A stretch of 64,000 nt of DNA from assembly GCF_017876115.1 (NCBI RefSeq), contig NZ_JAGINO010000007.1, positions 62,001 through 126,000 of the forward strand, in the 5' to 3' direction. Both the position numbers and the translations under genes were made by a program. This DNA is from Azospirillum picis (GTDB taxonomy: Bacteria; Pseudomonadota; Alphaproteobacteria; Azospirillales; Azospirillaceae). The notes beneath the pieces were generated by a model. It was not told the DNA's origin and searched no databases. It was given only the letters and a program-made list of their open reading frames with translations. Below are positions 25,632-34,517 of this stretch, in pieces. The stretch's first letter is position 1; each line of letters starts with the position of its first letter.

Positions 25632-27443
25632 TCACGAAGCCTGGTCCGCAGTTCCGTCAGCCGATCGCTGTCTGGCGGGCTGGGCGTCGCGGTTCAGGTT
25701 GTGGGCGGAGTTGACCAGCGCGATGTGCGAGAAGGCTTGCGGGAAATTGCCGACCAGCCGCCGGGATTGCGGGTCGTACTCTTCGGACAGCAGGCCGAGG
25801 TCGTTGCGCAGCGCCAGGAGCCTCTCGAACAGGGCAACCGCCTCGCTGCGGCGCCCCTGGAGGACGTAGCAGTCCACAAGCCAGAAGCTGCAGGCGAGGA
25901 AGGCCCCCTCCCCTGTCGGCAGCCCGTCCTCGACCTTGTGCGTATCATAGCGCTGAACGAAGCCGTCCCGCATCAGGGAGCGCTCGACCATCGCGATGGT
26001 CCCGGCGATCCGAGGATCGTCGATGGGCAGGAAGCCGATCACCGGCAGCAGCAGCAGCGAGGCGTCGGGTTCCGATGCGCCGTAGGCCTGGACGAAGGAG
26101 CCGATCCGGTCGTTGTAGCCGTTGGCGCAGACATCGCGGTGGATGGTGTCGCGCAATTCCCGCCAGCGCTCCACCGGTCCGTCCATGCCGAACCGCTCCA
26201 CGCTCTTGACCGCGCGGTCGAAGGCGGCCCAGGCCATCACCTTGGAGAAGGTGAAGGGCCGGCGGCCGCCGCGCATTTCCCAGATGCCTTCGTCGGGCTG
26301 GTCCCAGACCTGCTCCAGATGCGACAGCAGCGCCTGCTGGAACTGCAGCCCCGTGTCGTCACGGCCGAGTCCGCCGCACCGCCCCTGGTAGGCGGCATCC
26401 ATCAGTTCCCCGTAGATGTCGATCTGCAACTGTCCGCTGGCGGCGTTGCCGATGCGGACCGGCCCCGCTCCCTGGTATCCCGGGAGCCAGGATGCCTCCC
26501 ATTCGGTCAGCCTTCGTTCGCCGGCGATCCCGTACATGATCTGGAGCTGGTCGGGGCTGCCGGCCGCCGCGCGCACCAGCCAGGCCCGCCAGGCATCGGC
26601 TTCCTCATAATAGCCGGCATTCATCAGGGCCTGCAGCGTGAAGGTCGAATCGCGCAGCCAGCAGAAGCGATAGTCCCAGTTGCGCGTGCCGCCGAGCCGC
26701 TCCGGCAGGGAGGTGGTGGGGGCGGCGACGATGCCGCCGGTCGGCCGGTAGGTGAGCGCCTTCAAGGTCACCAGCGACCGCCGCACCGCCTCGGACCAGT
26801 GCCCGCCGTTGGTGCAGCGGCCGATCCACTCCTGCCAGAATGCCTCGGTTTCCTCCAGCGCGGCTTCCGGATCGATCGGCGCAGGCAGGTCGCCGTGGGA
26901 CGGGCCATAGGTCAGGACGAAGGGAATGCGCTGCCCTGCCTCCACGGTGAAGGTGCCGACGGTGGTCATGTCCTTGCCATGCAGGGCAACCGGCGTGCGC
27001 AGCACCAGCATGTCCGGTCCGGCGATCGCACGCAGCGTCCCGTCCTCCAGCCGCGACACCCATGGCACCGTGCAGCCATAGTCGAAGCGGATGACGAGTT
27101 CGCTGCGCATGGTGACGCGGCCGGAGCGTCCCACGACGATCCTCACCACGTCCGACGACCGCCCGCGCGGCGGCATGAAATCGATGATGGTGACGGTTCC
27201 CTCGTCCGTGTGGAAGTCGGTCTCCAAGATCAGCGTGTCGCCACGATACCGCCGGTCGCTGCGTGCTTCCTTCGCCGGCGCGATCCGCCAGCGTCCATGC
27301 TCCGGTGCCCCAAGCAGCGCCGCGAAGCACGCCGCGGAATCGAAACGCGGCCAGCACAGCCAGTCGATCGAACCATCGCGGCACACCAGCGCCGCCGTCT
27401 CGCAATCTCCGAGCAGCGCGTAGTCCTCGATCCCTGCCGCCAT
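25632..27443 (-). CDS. Glycoside hydrolase family 15 protein (glucoamylase/trehalase-like)
   Basis: A 603-residue cytoplasmic GH15 enzyme hydrolysing alpha-glucosidic bonds such as those in maltodextrins or trehalose. The N-terminal beta-sandwich begins with IEDYALLGDCETAALVCRDGSIDWLCWPRFDS, the family hallmark. The (alpha/alpha)6 barrel has RNWDYRFCWLRDS (255-266), the probable general acid in DEGIWEMRGG (Glu385/Glu389) and the general base in LPTGEGAFLACSFW (Glu512). ATG 27443 has GGGAGGAA at ideal spacing. Divergent from parA; it has no metabolic neighbour here, so it may be cargo of the replicon. Substrate uncertain. Confidence 0.92.
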   Translation of the reverse strand: MAAGIEDYALLGDCETAALVCRDGSIDWLCWPRFDSAACFAALLGAPEHGRWRIAPAKEARSDRRYRGDTLILETDFHTDEGTVTIIDFMPPRGRSSDVVRIVVGRSGRVTMRSELVIRFDYGCTVPWVSRLEDGTLRAIAGPDMLVLRTPVALHGKDMTTVGTFTVEAGQRIPFVLTYGPSHGDLPAPIDPEAALEETEAFWQEWIGRCTNGGHWSEAVRRSLVTLKALTYRPTGGIVAAPTTSLPERLGGTRNWDYRFCWLRDSTFTLQALMNAGYYEEADAWRAWLVRAAAGSPDQLQIMYGIAGERRLTEWEASWLPGYQGAGPVRIGNAASGQLQIDIYGELMDAAYQGRCGGLGRDDTGLQFQQALLSHLEQVWDQPDEGIWEMRGGRRPFTFSKVMAWAAFDRAVKSVERFGMDGPVERWRELRDTIHRDVCANGYNDRIGSFVQAYGASEPDASLLLLPVIGFLPIDDPRIAGTIAMVERSLMRDGFVQRYDTHKVEDGLPTGEGAFLACSFWLVDCYVLQGRRSEAVALFERLLALRNDLGLLSEEYDPQSRRLVGNFPQAFSHIALVNSAHNLNRDAQPARQRSADGTADQAS

Positions 27444-27585
27444 ACGGTTCCTCCCTGGCATCTGCCTTTGCGCATGCCCGTTCGACAAGTGCGGGATGCC
27501 ACTTTGGGCCAACGGCCACGACGCCGACCGGTTCCGTCGGCTATCTGGCGGCGGTCTGCGGCTTAACGCCCACGGTGGCGGCATT

Positions 27586-27631
27586 GTTGCGGCAACTCTG
27601 CGGGGCTCCATTGACAAAGTTCCGGCAACTT
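27586..27631. promoter_or_regulatory. Direct repeats upstream of parAB (candidate operator or parS)
   Basis: GTTGCGGCAACT (27586-27597) and GTTCCGGCAACT (27619-27630) are near-identical and begin exactly 33 bases apart, three helical turns. The second is embedded in a longer dyad AAGTT-N5-AACTT (27617-27631). They lie in the parA leader and could bind the helix-turn-helix of ParA or ParB. Confidence 0.5.
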
Positions 27632-27667
27632 GCTCAGACTGCGCCGACCGTATCAAGGGGGACTCCA

Positions 27668-28693
27668 ATGCTGTCGATCGGGGGCGACGACATGCGCCAG
27701 ATGCGCGAGCGCCGCGGCGAGAACCAGACCCAGTTCGCCGACTGGCTGAACGGGCAACTGGGACGCAGCTACACCAAGGCCAAGATCAGCCGCTGGGAAA
27801 GCGGGGCGGAGCGGATCCCGCAGCAGTTGGTGGATTTCCTGGCGGGACAGACGGCAGGTCAGCCGCCCGCCGGGCGCCCGCGCTCCGCCACCTTCCTGGC
27901 GGTCGCCAACCAGAAGGGCGGGGTCGGCAAGACGGCTACCGCGGTCAACCTCGCCTACGCGCTGACCGAGGGCGGGTCCAGGGTCTTGCTGATCGATTGC
28001 GATTCCCAGAGCAACGCCACGGTTCATGTCGGCATCGGCAATGCCGCCATCGTGGCGCTGGAGCAGCAGCGCAAGACCCTCTACTACGTGCTGCGCTCGG
28101 AAGAGCCGCTGACCTCGGTCATCATGCCGACGGACGAGCGCGGGCTCGACCTCGCTCCGGCCGGCCTGTCGCTGGCCGACGCGGACGTGGAACTGGCAGC
28201 CGACTCCACCGGCGGCCTCGTGCTGCGCGAGAAGCTGGACGAGGTGCGGCAGACCTATGATTTCGTCGTGATGGACTGTGCGCCGAACCTGGGGCTGGTC
28301 ACCGCCAACGCCCTGTCGGCAGCCGAACTGGTGGTGGTTCCGGTGCAGACCGAGGCGCTGGCCCTGTTGGGCGTTAAGCGGCTGGTCGACACCATCGGCC
28401 GCATCCGCCGCCGGGTGAATCCCGCGCTGCGCATCGCCGGCATCATTCCCACCATGTACAACGACCGGCTGACGCAGGATCGGGCGACCCTGCAGGAGCT
28501 GCGGGAATCCTACGCCGACCAAGTCCCGGTCTTCCCGCCGATCCCACGCGCCACCGTCTACAGCAAGGCGGCGGCAGCCGGCATGATCACGCTTGCCGGC
28601 GACCCCAAGGCGCCGGGGGCCGAGACCTTCCGCGAGGTGGCGCGCCAGATCCGCGCCTATGCCCAGCGCCGGGAGGCCACCCATGCCGCGTAA
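27668..28693 (+). CDS. parA: Partition ATPase ParA with N-terminal helix-turn-helix
   Basis: A 341-residue ATPase that positions the replicon before division. The first 60 residues form an Xre-like helix-turn-helix (TQFADWLNGQLG...KAKISRWESGAERIP), marking a type Ia-style ParA able to autorepress. The ATPase has the deviant Walker A KGGVGKTA (about residues 83-90), the A' motif VLLIDCDSQSN and VVMDCAPNLG. ATG 27668 is chosen over upstream in-frame codons that lack protein character. The 3' end overlaps parB by 11 bases. Confidence 0.93.
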   Translation: MLSIGGDDMRQMRERRGENQTQFADWLNGQLGRSYTKAKISRWESGAERIPQQLVDFLAGQTAGQPPAGRPRSATFLAVANQKGGVGKTATAVNLAYALTEGGSRVLLIDCDSQSNATVHVGIGNAAIVALEQQRKTLYYVLRSEEPLTSVIMPTDERGLDLAPAGLSLADADVELAADSTGGLVLREKLDEVRQTYDFVVMDCAPNLGLVTANALSAAELVVVPVQTEALALLGVKRLVDTIGRIRRRVNPALRIAGIIPTMYNDRLTQDRATLQELRESYADQVPVFPPIPRATVYSKAAAAGMITLAGDPKAPGAETFREVARQIRAYAQRREATHAA

Positions 28694-29618
28694 GTTCGAG
28701 CGCAAGACCCGCGAGCTGCTGGGAACCGCCGTGGCGACGGAAGCCGGACGCGGCGGGGAGATCGCCGCCGGGGCGGCGGGCGGGTTGACCGTCGGCAGCG
28801 ACCGGCTGTTCGGCACATCGGCCGGTTTCCCGCATGTGGTGGAACTGGACCTCGACCGGGTGATCCGCAATCCAGACCAGCCGCGGCGCCATTTCGACGA
28901 GGCGGAACTGCGCAGCCTCGCCTCCTCCATCGAACGGCACGGCCTGCAGAACCCGATCCTGGTCCGTCCCCTGTCCAAGGGCGACTATCTGCTGATCGGC
29001 GGCGAGCGGCGTGTCCGCGCGCATGAGATCCTGGGCCGCAAGACGGTCTTCGCCATCCTGACCTCGGGCGACCCGGACGAGATCGCGCTGATCGACAACG
29101 TCCAGCGTGTCGACCTCAACGCCGTGGAATATGCCGCCGCCCTCGGCCGCCTCATCGAGAAGCACGGCTATACCCACGACGAACTGGCCGCCGTGGTCGG
29201 GCGCGACCGCACCGACGTCACCAAGCTGCTGGCGATCCTGACCCTGCCGCCGGAGATCCGGGACGAGTATCTCGGGCAGTTCGCCCACGTCTCCCGTTCG
29301 GTGATGATCGAGATCGCCGCCGCCCCGGCTGAACTTCGCGCCGCCCTGTGGGCGCGTGCGAAGGAGGGGGCGAGCGTGAAGGCGGTCCGCCAAGCCAAGC
29401 GCGACCATGCCCAGGGTGTCCAGGGCGAGAATGCGCCTGCTGCGACCGAGGCCGGGCCGCATGAGGCGGCGAGGACGATCAGGGCCAGCGTCAAGCGGAT
29501 CATGCGCGATGTCGCCGTTGTCCGCGAACAGCGCCGCCACCTGAATGCCGACGACCGCGAGCATCTGCAGGCGCTGCGGGCGGAAATCGATGCGATCCTG
29601 CAGGCAGACGGTCCCTGA
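28683..29618 (+). CDS. parB: Partition protein ParB
   Basis: A 311-residue CTP-dependent centromere-binding protein. The CTPase domain shows VIRNPDQPRRHFDEAELRSLASSI, GLQNPILVRPL and the arginine patch GGERRVRAHEI. The central helix-turn-helix (HDELAAVVGRDRTDVTKLLAIL) would bind parS; the C-terminal part is helical and charged, suited to dimerisation. Its ATG at 28683 lies within the end of parA, so expression is coupled. No canonical GTTTCACGTGAAAC-type parS is seen nearby; the 27586-27631 repeats are a candidate. Confidence 0.93.
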   Translation: MPRKFERKTRELLGTAVATEAGRGGEIAAGAAGGLTVGSDRLFGTSAGFPHVVELDLDRVIRNPDQPRRHFDEAELRSLASSIERHGLQNPILVRPLSKGDYLLIGGERRVRAHEILGRKTVFAILTSGDPDEIALIDNVQRVDLNAVEYAAALGRLIEKHGYTHDELAAVVGRDRTDVTKLLAILTLPPEIRDEYLGQFAHVSRSVMIEIAAAPAELRAALWARAKEGASVKAVRQAKRDHAQGVQGENAPAATEAGPHEAARTIRASVKRIMRDVAVVREQRRHLNADDREHLQALRAEIDAILQADGP

Positions 29619-29668
29619 GAAGGGTGGGCTTGCAGGGTTTCCGGCAGCGGGTTTGGCGGCGGGCGTGA

Positions 29669-30253
29669 ATGTTTACTCTCAAGACGGCAGAACGGTTCGA
29701 GCAGGAGATCAAGAAGAGCCGTTTCCTCGCGTCGGCGGGGCCGGTCGGCAGCGAGGAGGACGCCCGCCGCTTCATCACGGCTTGCAGCAGCCTGGAAGCC
29801 GGCCACAATTGCTGGGCGTTCCGGATCGGCGGCATCTACCGCTTCAACGATGACGGCGAGCCCGGCGGCACGGCCGGCCGGCCGATCCTGCAGGCGATCG
29901 ACGGCCAGGATCTGGATCGGGTGGCGGTGGTCGTCAGCCGCTGGTTCGGCGGCGTGCTCCTCGGGGCGGGCGGGCTGATGCGCGCCTATGGCGGCACGGC
30001 GGCGGCCTGCCTGCGGTCCGCCGAGCGGCAGCCGATCATCGCCTATGTGTCGCTGTCGGTAACCTGCCGCTTTGCGGACGAGGCCAGGATCCGGACGGGG
30101 CTCGCCACCTATCCCGACGCCCTCGTCGAAACCGGCGGCTTCACCGCCGAGGGCGTGCGCCTGCAGGTCAAGCTGCCCAGCAACCGGACGGATGATTTCA
30201 TCCGCATGGTCACCGACATCTCCCGCGGCCAAGCCGAGGTCGAGACGCTGTGA
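29669..30253 (+). CDS. YigZ/IMPACT family protein
   Basis: A 194-residue member of the UPF0029 (IMPACT N-terminal) family found across bacteria and eukaryotes. The signatures KKSRFLASAGPV, HNCWAFRIG, FNDDGEPGGTAGRPIL and VSRWFGGVLLGAGGLMRAY are all present, and the C-terminal domain (VTCRFADEARIRTGLA) matches the DUF1949 ferredoxin-like fold. The molecular function is poorly defined; eukaryotic IMPACT regulates GCN2, the bacterial role is not settled. Starts at ATG 29669, 50 bases after parB. Confidence 0.9.
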   Translation: MFTLKTAERFEQEIKKSRFLASAGPVGSEEDARRFITACSSLEAGHNCWAFRIGGIYRFNDDGEPGGTAGRPILQAIDGQDLDRVAVVVSRWFGGVLLGAGGLMRAYGGTAAACLRSAERQPIIAYVSLSVTCRFADEARIRTGLATYPDALVETGGFTAEGVRLQVKLPSNRTDDFIRMVTDISRGQAEVETL

Positions 30254-30383
30254 GAGAGGCCGGTGTTGCCGCGGGACATGTCGGCTGGTCTGTGCGGACG
30301 CCGAGAATGGCCTTCGGCTCAAGGAAAGCTTCCAGGCCGAAGACTCCACACTAGCCGCCGTCATCTACCCGCCGGCCAATGAG

Positions 30384-30397
30384 GTGGGACGTCCCAC
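30384..30397. repeat. Palindrome GTGGGACGTCCCAC (copy 1)
   Basis: Perfect 14-base palindrome in the gap between the convergent yigZ-like and gntR genes. The same GTGGGA-N2-TCCCAC unit occurs at 42427-42440, 44573-44586 and 49630-49643, always between genes. Confidence 0.75.
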
Positions 30398-30431
30398 AGC
30401 CCCCTGCCCCGCAACCCTCGCTTCCGCTATC

Positions 30432-31157
30432 TCAGGCGACGTCCAGCCGCGAGGCGCGCAGAAGCGCCATGAAGTCGGTGAAGGTGTCGCCCTGTACCGC
30501 GATGTGCTGCTTGGTGACCTCGCGCGCCAGTTCGGAATCGCCCTCCAGGATCGCCTGGACGATGGCGTCGTGCTCCTTCCAGGACCGGCGCAGCCGGCCG
30601 GGATGCTTCAACTGGATGCGGCGGTAGGTGGAAACGCGGTTGCGCAGCGCCCGTGTCATCTCCTCCAACTGCCGATTGTGGCTGCCGGCGTAGATCGCTT
30701 CATGGAAGCGCCGGTTGGCCTCGTAATAGGCATCGGTGTCGCCGCCGCTGATCGCCTCCTCGCACCGCCGATGAAGCTCGACGAGCTTGCCGTGGTCCTC
30801 CGCCGTCATGCGGCGCGCGCACAGCTCGGCACAGAGGGACTCCAGATTCGCCATCACCTCGAACAGTTCCAGGATGGTATCGATGCTCAGCGTCGTCACC
30901 ACCGCCCCCTGGCGCGGCCGCATCTCGACGAAGCCGGCCGAGGCCAGTTGCGCCAGCGCCTCGCGGACCGGCGTGCGGGAGACGTTGAAGCGTTCGGCGA
31001 GCCCGCTCTCCTCCAGCCGCGAACCCGGCGGCAGGCGCCCCGACGCGATCTCCTCCTCGATCGCCGTCCGCAGGCGGTCGGCACGGGTCACGCGGGCCTC
31101 TTCGGTTTTCTGAACGCCGTGCTGCGGGGCGGTGCGGTCGGCGGTGTGCTCGCTCAT
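30432..31157 (-). CDS. GntR-family (FadR/FCD) regulator of the malonate genes
   Basis: A 241-residue regulator. The winged helix spans about residues 27-90 (SRLEESGLAERFNVSRTPVREALAQLASAGFVEMRPRQG), followed by an FCD effector domain with the metal/carboxylate-binding pattern (NRRFHEAIYAGSHN, KEHDAIVQAILEGD). ATG 31157 is preceded by AGGAG. It is divergent from the TRAP/malonate operon, with TGTATGC/GCATACA half sites in the gap. By analogy with MatR of rhizobia it is likely to respond to malonate or malonyl-CoA; that analogy is an inference from context. Confidence 0.92.
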   Translation of the reverse strand: MSEHTADRTAPQHGVQKTEEARVTRADRLRTAIEEEIASGRLPPGSRLEESGLAERFNVSRTPVREALAQLASAGFVEMRPRQGAVVTTLSIDTILELFEVMANLESLCAELCARRMTAEDHGKLVELHRRCEEAISGGDTDAYYEANRRFHEAIYAGSHNRQLEEMTRALRNRVSTYRRIQLKHPGRLRRSWKEHDAIVQAILEGDSELAREVTKQHIAVQGDTFTDFMALLRASRLDVA

Positions 31158-31227
31158 GCTGGCTCCTGTCGTGGGGGCGCAGGTGTGGGCGCACTCGGCC
31201 CGGCATCGGTCTGCTTGCGCAGCTTCC

Positions 31228-31401
31228 GCATACAGCTATGACAAAACAATTGCCCGGTCCAACCATTTTCTGTATGCATGACAAGACCGATCGCATACAA
31301 GAACGGCAAAGGGCGAACAAGCCCGCCGCGCAGGCATGCGCCGACCGTGCCGTCGGCCACCGCATCGACTGCCCGAAGCATCGACCGCAAATCGGCATAC
31401 A
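31228..31401. promoter_or_regulatory. GntR operator half sites in the malonate control region
   Basis: GCATACA occurs at 31228-31234, 31293-31299 and 31395-31401, and its complement TGTATGC at 31271-31277. The pair at 31271 and 31293 forms an inverted repeat over 29 bases; the last copy overlaps the ribosome site of the small leader ORF. The remaining 420-base gap between gntR and dctP holds no larger gene. Confidence 0.55.
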
Positions 31402-31411
31402 GGAGGAAACG

Positions 31412-31447
31412 ATGTCTCAGAGGCTTTCAGCCGGCCCCCGTAGCTGA
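31412..31447 (+). CDS. Eleven-codon leader ORF with a strong ribosome site
   Basis: ATG 31412 is preceded by AGGAGGAAACG, the best ribosome site in this region, and starts an 11-residue peptide (MSQRLSAGPRS) that stops at 31445-31447. The next real gene (dctP) begins 130 bases later. The frame is too short to be an enzyme; it may be a translated leader that influences expression of the transporter, or a ribosome-site relic of a lost or truncated upstream gene. Confidence 0.4.
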   Translation: MSQRLSAGPRS

Positions 31448-31577
31448 TCGCAAGAGCGCAAGGCGTTCTTGCGGCACCGTTGAAGAAAGGTTCCGCACCG
31501 GGCTGTTCCCGACGCTCCACCGCGTTTCCCTCGCGCGGCGCCGGGATGCCCTTGCCCAACGGAAGGGGTCACCCATC

Positions 31578-32600
31578 ATGATACTCTCACGTCGCGCCGT
31601 CGTTGGCGCCGCCCTCGCCGCCCCCGCCATCGTCGCCGCCTCCCGCCTGGGCTGGGCGGCCGAGGCGCGCACCCTCAAGATTTCGCACCAGTTCCCTGGC
31701 GGAACGATGGACGAGGGCGACTTCCGCGACCGCATCACCCGCCGCTTCGCCGCCGAGGTGGAGAAGCGCACCGGCGGCTCGCTGAAGTTCGAGATCTATC
31801 CCAGCTCCTCGCTGATGAAGACGCTGGCGCAGTTCGGCGCGATGCGGAAGGGGGCGCTCGACCTCAGCCTCTACCCCCTGCCCTACGCCGGTGGCGAGGT
31901 GCCGCAGGCCAACCTCGGCCTGATGCCCTGTCTGGTCACCAGCTACGAGCAGGGGCGCCGCTGGCGCGACGCCGAGATCGGGCGCGAACTGGCGAGCATC
32001 CTGGAGTCCAAGGGCATCAAGCTGCTGACCTGGATCTGGCAGGCGGGCGGCACCGCGTCGCGTTCCGGTGCGGTGATGAACCCGGACGACGTGAAGGGCA
32101 TGAAGATCCGCGGCGGCAGCCGCGAGATGGACATGATGCTGAAGGCCGCCGGTGCCGCGGTCAGCACCATCCCCTCCAACGAGCTCTATGCCGGCATGCA
32201 GACCGGCGCGGTGGATGCCGCCATCACCTCGTCCACCAGCCTGATCTCCTTCAAGCTGGAGGAGTTGGCCAAGCACCTGACCGTTCCGCGCCAGCACAGC
32301 TACTGGTTCATGATGGAGCCGCTGATGATGTCGAAGAGCGTCTTCGACAGCCTGACGCCGGACCAGCAGAAGGTGATGGAGCAGGTCGGGCTGGAGATGG
32401 AGGAGTTCGGCTATCGCGAGGCGCAGGCCGACGACGAGCGCATCACCGCGATCTACGGCAAGGCCGGCGTCGCCACCGCCGACATGAGCGCCGACGCGGT
32501 GAAGCGCTGGACCGAGATCGCGCGGACGACCGCCTGGAAGGATTTCGCCGAGCGGGTGAAGGACGGCGAACGCCTGCTGAGCTTGGCGGAGAAGGTCTGA
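31578..32600 (+). CDS. TRAP transporter solute-binding subunit DctP (malonate)
   Basis: A 340-residue periplasmic receptor. The N terminus has SRRAVVGAALAAPAIVAAS followed by WAAEA, a signal peptide with a twin-arginine-like pair. The mature domain shows the TRAP pattern: LKISHQFPGGTMDEGDF, KRTGGSLKFEIYPSSSLM and NPDDVKGMKIRGGSREMDMMLKAAGA with the conserved arginine that pairs with a carboxylate. The ATG at 31578 lies at the signal-peptide start; its ribosome site is GGAAGGGG. First structural gene of an operon ending in malonyl-CoA synthetase and decarboxylase, hence malonate as ligand by context. Confidence 0.92.
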   Translation: MILSRRAVVGAALAAPAIVAASRLGWAAEARTLKISHQFPGGTMDEGDFRDRITRRFAAEVEKRTGGSLKFEIYPSSSLMKTLAQFGAMRKGALDLSLYPLPYAGGEVPQANLGLMPCLVTSYEQGRRWRDAEIGRELASILESKGIKLLTWIWQAGGTASRSGAVMNPDDVKGMKIRGGSREMDMMLKAAGAAVSTIPSNELYAGMQTGAVDAAITSSTSLISFKLEELAKHLTVPRQHSYWFMMEPLMMSKSVFDSLTPDQQKVMEQVGLEMEEFGYREAQADDERITAIYGKAGVATADMSADAVKRWTEIARTTAWKDFAERVKDGERLLSLAEKV

Positions 32601-33157
32601 TGTCGGCCGCGGAACGCGACCTGGTGCTGGGGGATGCCGCAGAGCCGGCATTGCGTTCCCCGGCCCTCCGTCTGGTCGGGACGGCCTTCGCCCTGGTCAA
32701 CCGCGTGGTGGTGGTGGTGGCCGCCGTTGCCGTGGTGGCCGCCGGGGTCGTGCTGACGCACGAGGCGGTCGTCCGCTACGCCTTCCACCATCCAGCCGAC
32801 TGGCAGGACGAGATGGCGGTGTTCCTGCTGGTCGGCGCCACCTTCATGTCGGCGGCCTGGGTCCAGGCGCGCCGCGGCCATGTCGCCATCGACGCCGTTG
32901 CGGAGTTGCTGCCGCCGGGGGTGGAGCGCTGGCGCCGCTTCGTCGCCGACCTGGCCTCCTTCGGCTTCTGCGCCTTCTTCTCCTGGAAGTCCTGGGCGCT
33001 GTGGCACGAAGCCTGGGTCGACGGCATGGTGACCCAGTCGGCCTGGGCGCCGCCATTGTGGATCCCCTACAGCGTCATGGCGCTTGGCATGAGCCTGCTC
33101 ACGGTGCAGATCCTGCTGCAGATGCTGGACTTCCTACTAGACGGGGAGGCCGCCTGA
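32600..33157 (+). CDS. TRAP transporter small membrane subunit DctQ
   Basis: A 185-residue four-helix subunit that pairs with DctM. Helices are visible around residues 32-55, 72-85, 115-128 and 148-172; the family pattern VLTHEAVVRYAFHHPADWQDEMAVFLLV is present. Its start overlaps the dctP stop by one base (TGATG) and its stop overlaps the dctM start, so the three are translationally coupled. Confidence 0.9.
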   Translation: MSAAERDLVLGDAAEPALRSPALRLVGTAFALVNRVVVVVAAVAVVAAGVVLTHEAVVRYAFHHPADWQDEMAVFLLVGATFMSAAWVQARRGHVAIDAVAELLPPGVERWRRFVADLASFGFCAFFSWKSWALWHEAWVDGMVTQSAWAPPLWIPYSVMALGMSLLTVQILLQMLDFLLDGEAA

Positions 33158-34494
33158 TGGGTGCGCTCGAACTCGGGCTGATGTATGGCGCCGCCACCTT
33201 CGGGGTGCTGTTCGCCGGCATCCCCATCGCCTTCGCATTGGGCTTGGTCGCCACGCTGTTCATGCTGGTCTTCATGCCGGCGGCGGCCCTCGATACGGTG
33301 GCGCAGAACGTCTACGAGGAGATGGCCAGCATCACCCTGCTGACCATCCCGCTCTTCATCCTCAAGGGGGCGGCCATCGGCAAGTCGCGGGCGGGCGCCG
33401 ACCTCTATTCGGCGCTGCATGCCTGGCTGCATCGGGTGCCGGGCGGCCTCGGCGTCGCCAACGTCTTCGCCTGCGGCCTGTTCGCGGCGATGGCCGGGTC
33501 GAGCCCGGCCACCTGTTCGGCGATCGGCAGCGCCGGCATCCCGGAAATGCGGCGGCGCGGCTATTCCGGCGGCTTTGCAGCCGGCATCATCGCCGCCGGC
33601 GGCACGCTGGGCATCCTGCTGCCGCCGTCGATCACCATGATCCTCTATGCCGTGGCGGCGGAGCAGTCGCTGGGCCAGCTCTTCCTCGCCGGCATCGGGC
33701 CCGGCATCCTGATGGTGGTGCTGTTCGCCGCCTATGCGGTGCTGCGCTTCCGCAAGGAGAAGCGGCTGGCGCTGGAGCATGGCCGCCTCGACTCGCCCCT
33801 GCTGGCGGAGGAGCACTTCACCACGCGGGAAAAGCTGTCCTCGCTGCCGCGCGTGCTGCCCTTCGTCATCCTGCTGACCGGCGTCATGGTGGCGCTCTAT
33901 GGCGGCTTCGCCACGCCGTCGGAGACGGCCGGGCTGGGCGGCGTGCTGGCGCTGGCCCTGGTCGCCGTCGTCTACGGCGCCTACAAGCTCGACCAGTTCG
34001 GGCCGATGCTGACGGCGACGCTGCGGGAATCGACGATGCTGATGATGATCATCGGCATGTCGCTGCTCTATTCCTACGTCATGAGCTACCTGCACATCAG
34101 CCAGAGTGCCGCGGAGGCCATCGTCGCGCTGAACCTGTCGCGCTGGGTGCTGCTGGCGGCGATCCTGCTGATGGTGGTGGTGCTGGGATTCTTCCTGCCG
34201 CCGGTGTCGATCATCCTGATGACCGCACCCATCATCCTGCCGCCGCTGCGTGCCGCCGGCTTCGACCTGATCTGGTTCGGCGTGGTCATGATGGTGGTCA
34301 TGGAGATGGGGCTGATCCATCCGCCTGTCGGCCTGAACATCTTCGTCATCAAGAACATCGCCCCCGACATCCCGCTGAAGGAGGTCATCTGGGGAGTCAT
34401 GCCCTTCGTCGGGCTGATCATGCTGTGCGTGCTGCTGCTCTGCCTGTTCCCGGGCATCGCCACCGCCCTGCCCGGCTGGGTGTATGGTGCCTGA
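33157..34494 (+). CDS. TRAP transporter large permease DctM
   Basis: A 445-residue sodium-coupled permease with about 12 helices. Conserved TRAP-M segments include LLTIPLFILKGAAIGKSRAG, MAGSSPATCSAIGSAGIPEM, AAGGTLGILLPPSITMILYAV and the C-terminal GLIHPPVGLNIFVIK. ATG 33157 overlaps the dctQ stop. Completes the importer with the two preceding genes; 23 bases later malonyl-CoA synthetase begins. Confidence 0.94.
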   Translation: MGALELGLMYGAATFGVLFAGIPIAFALGLVATLFMLVFMPAAALDTVAQNVYEEMASITLLTIPLFILKGAAIGKSRAGADLYSALHAWLHRVPGGLGVANVFACGLFAAMAGSSPATCSAIGSAGIPEMRRRGYSGGFAAGIIAAGGTLGILLPPSITMILYAVAAEQSLGQLFLAGIGPGILMVVLFAAYAVLRFRKEKRLALEHGRLDSPLLAEEHFTTREKLSSLPRVLPFVILLTGVMVALYGGFATPSETAGLGGVLALALVAVVYGAYKLDQFGPMLTATLRESTMLMMIIGMSLLYSYVMSYLHISQSAAEAIVALNLSRWVLLAAILLMVVVLGFFLPPVSIILMTAPIILPPLRAAGFDLIWFGVVMMVVMEMGLIHPPVGLNIFVIKNIAPDIPLKEVIWGVMPFVGLIMLCVLLLCLFPGIATALPGWVYGA

Positions 34495-34517
34495 TCCGAT
34501 CCGTAGGGACGACCGAC

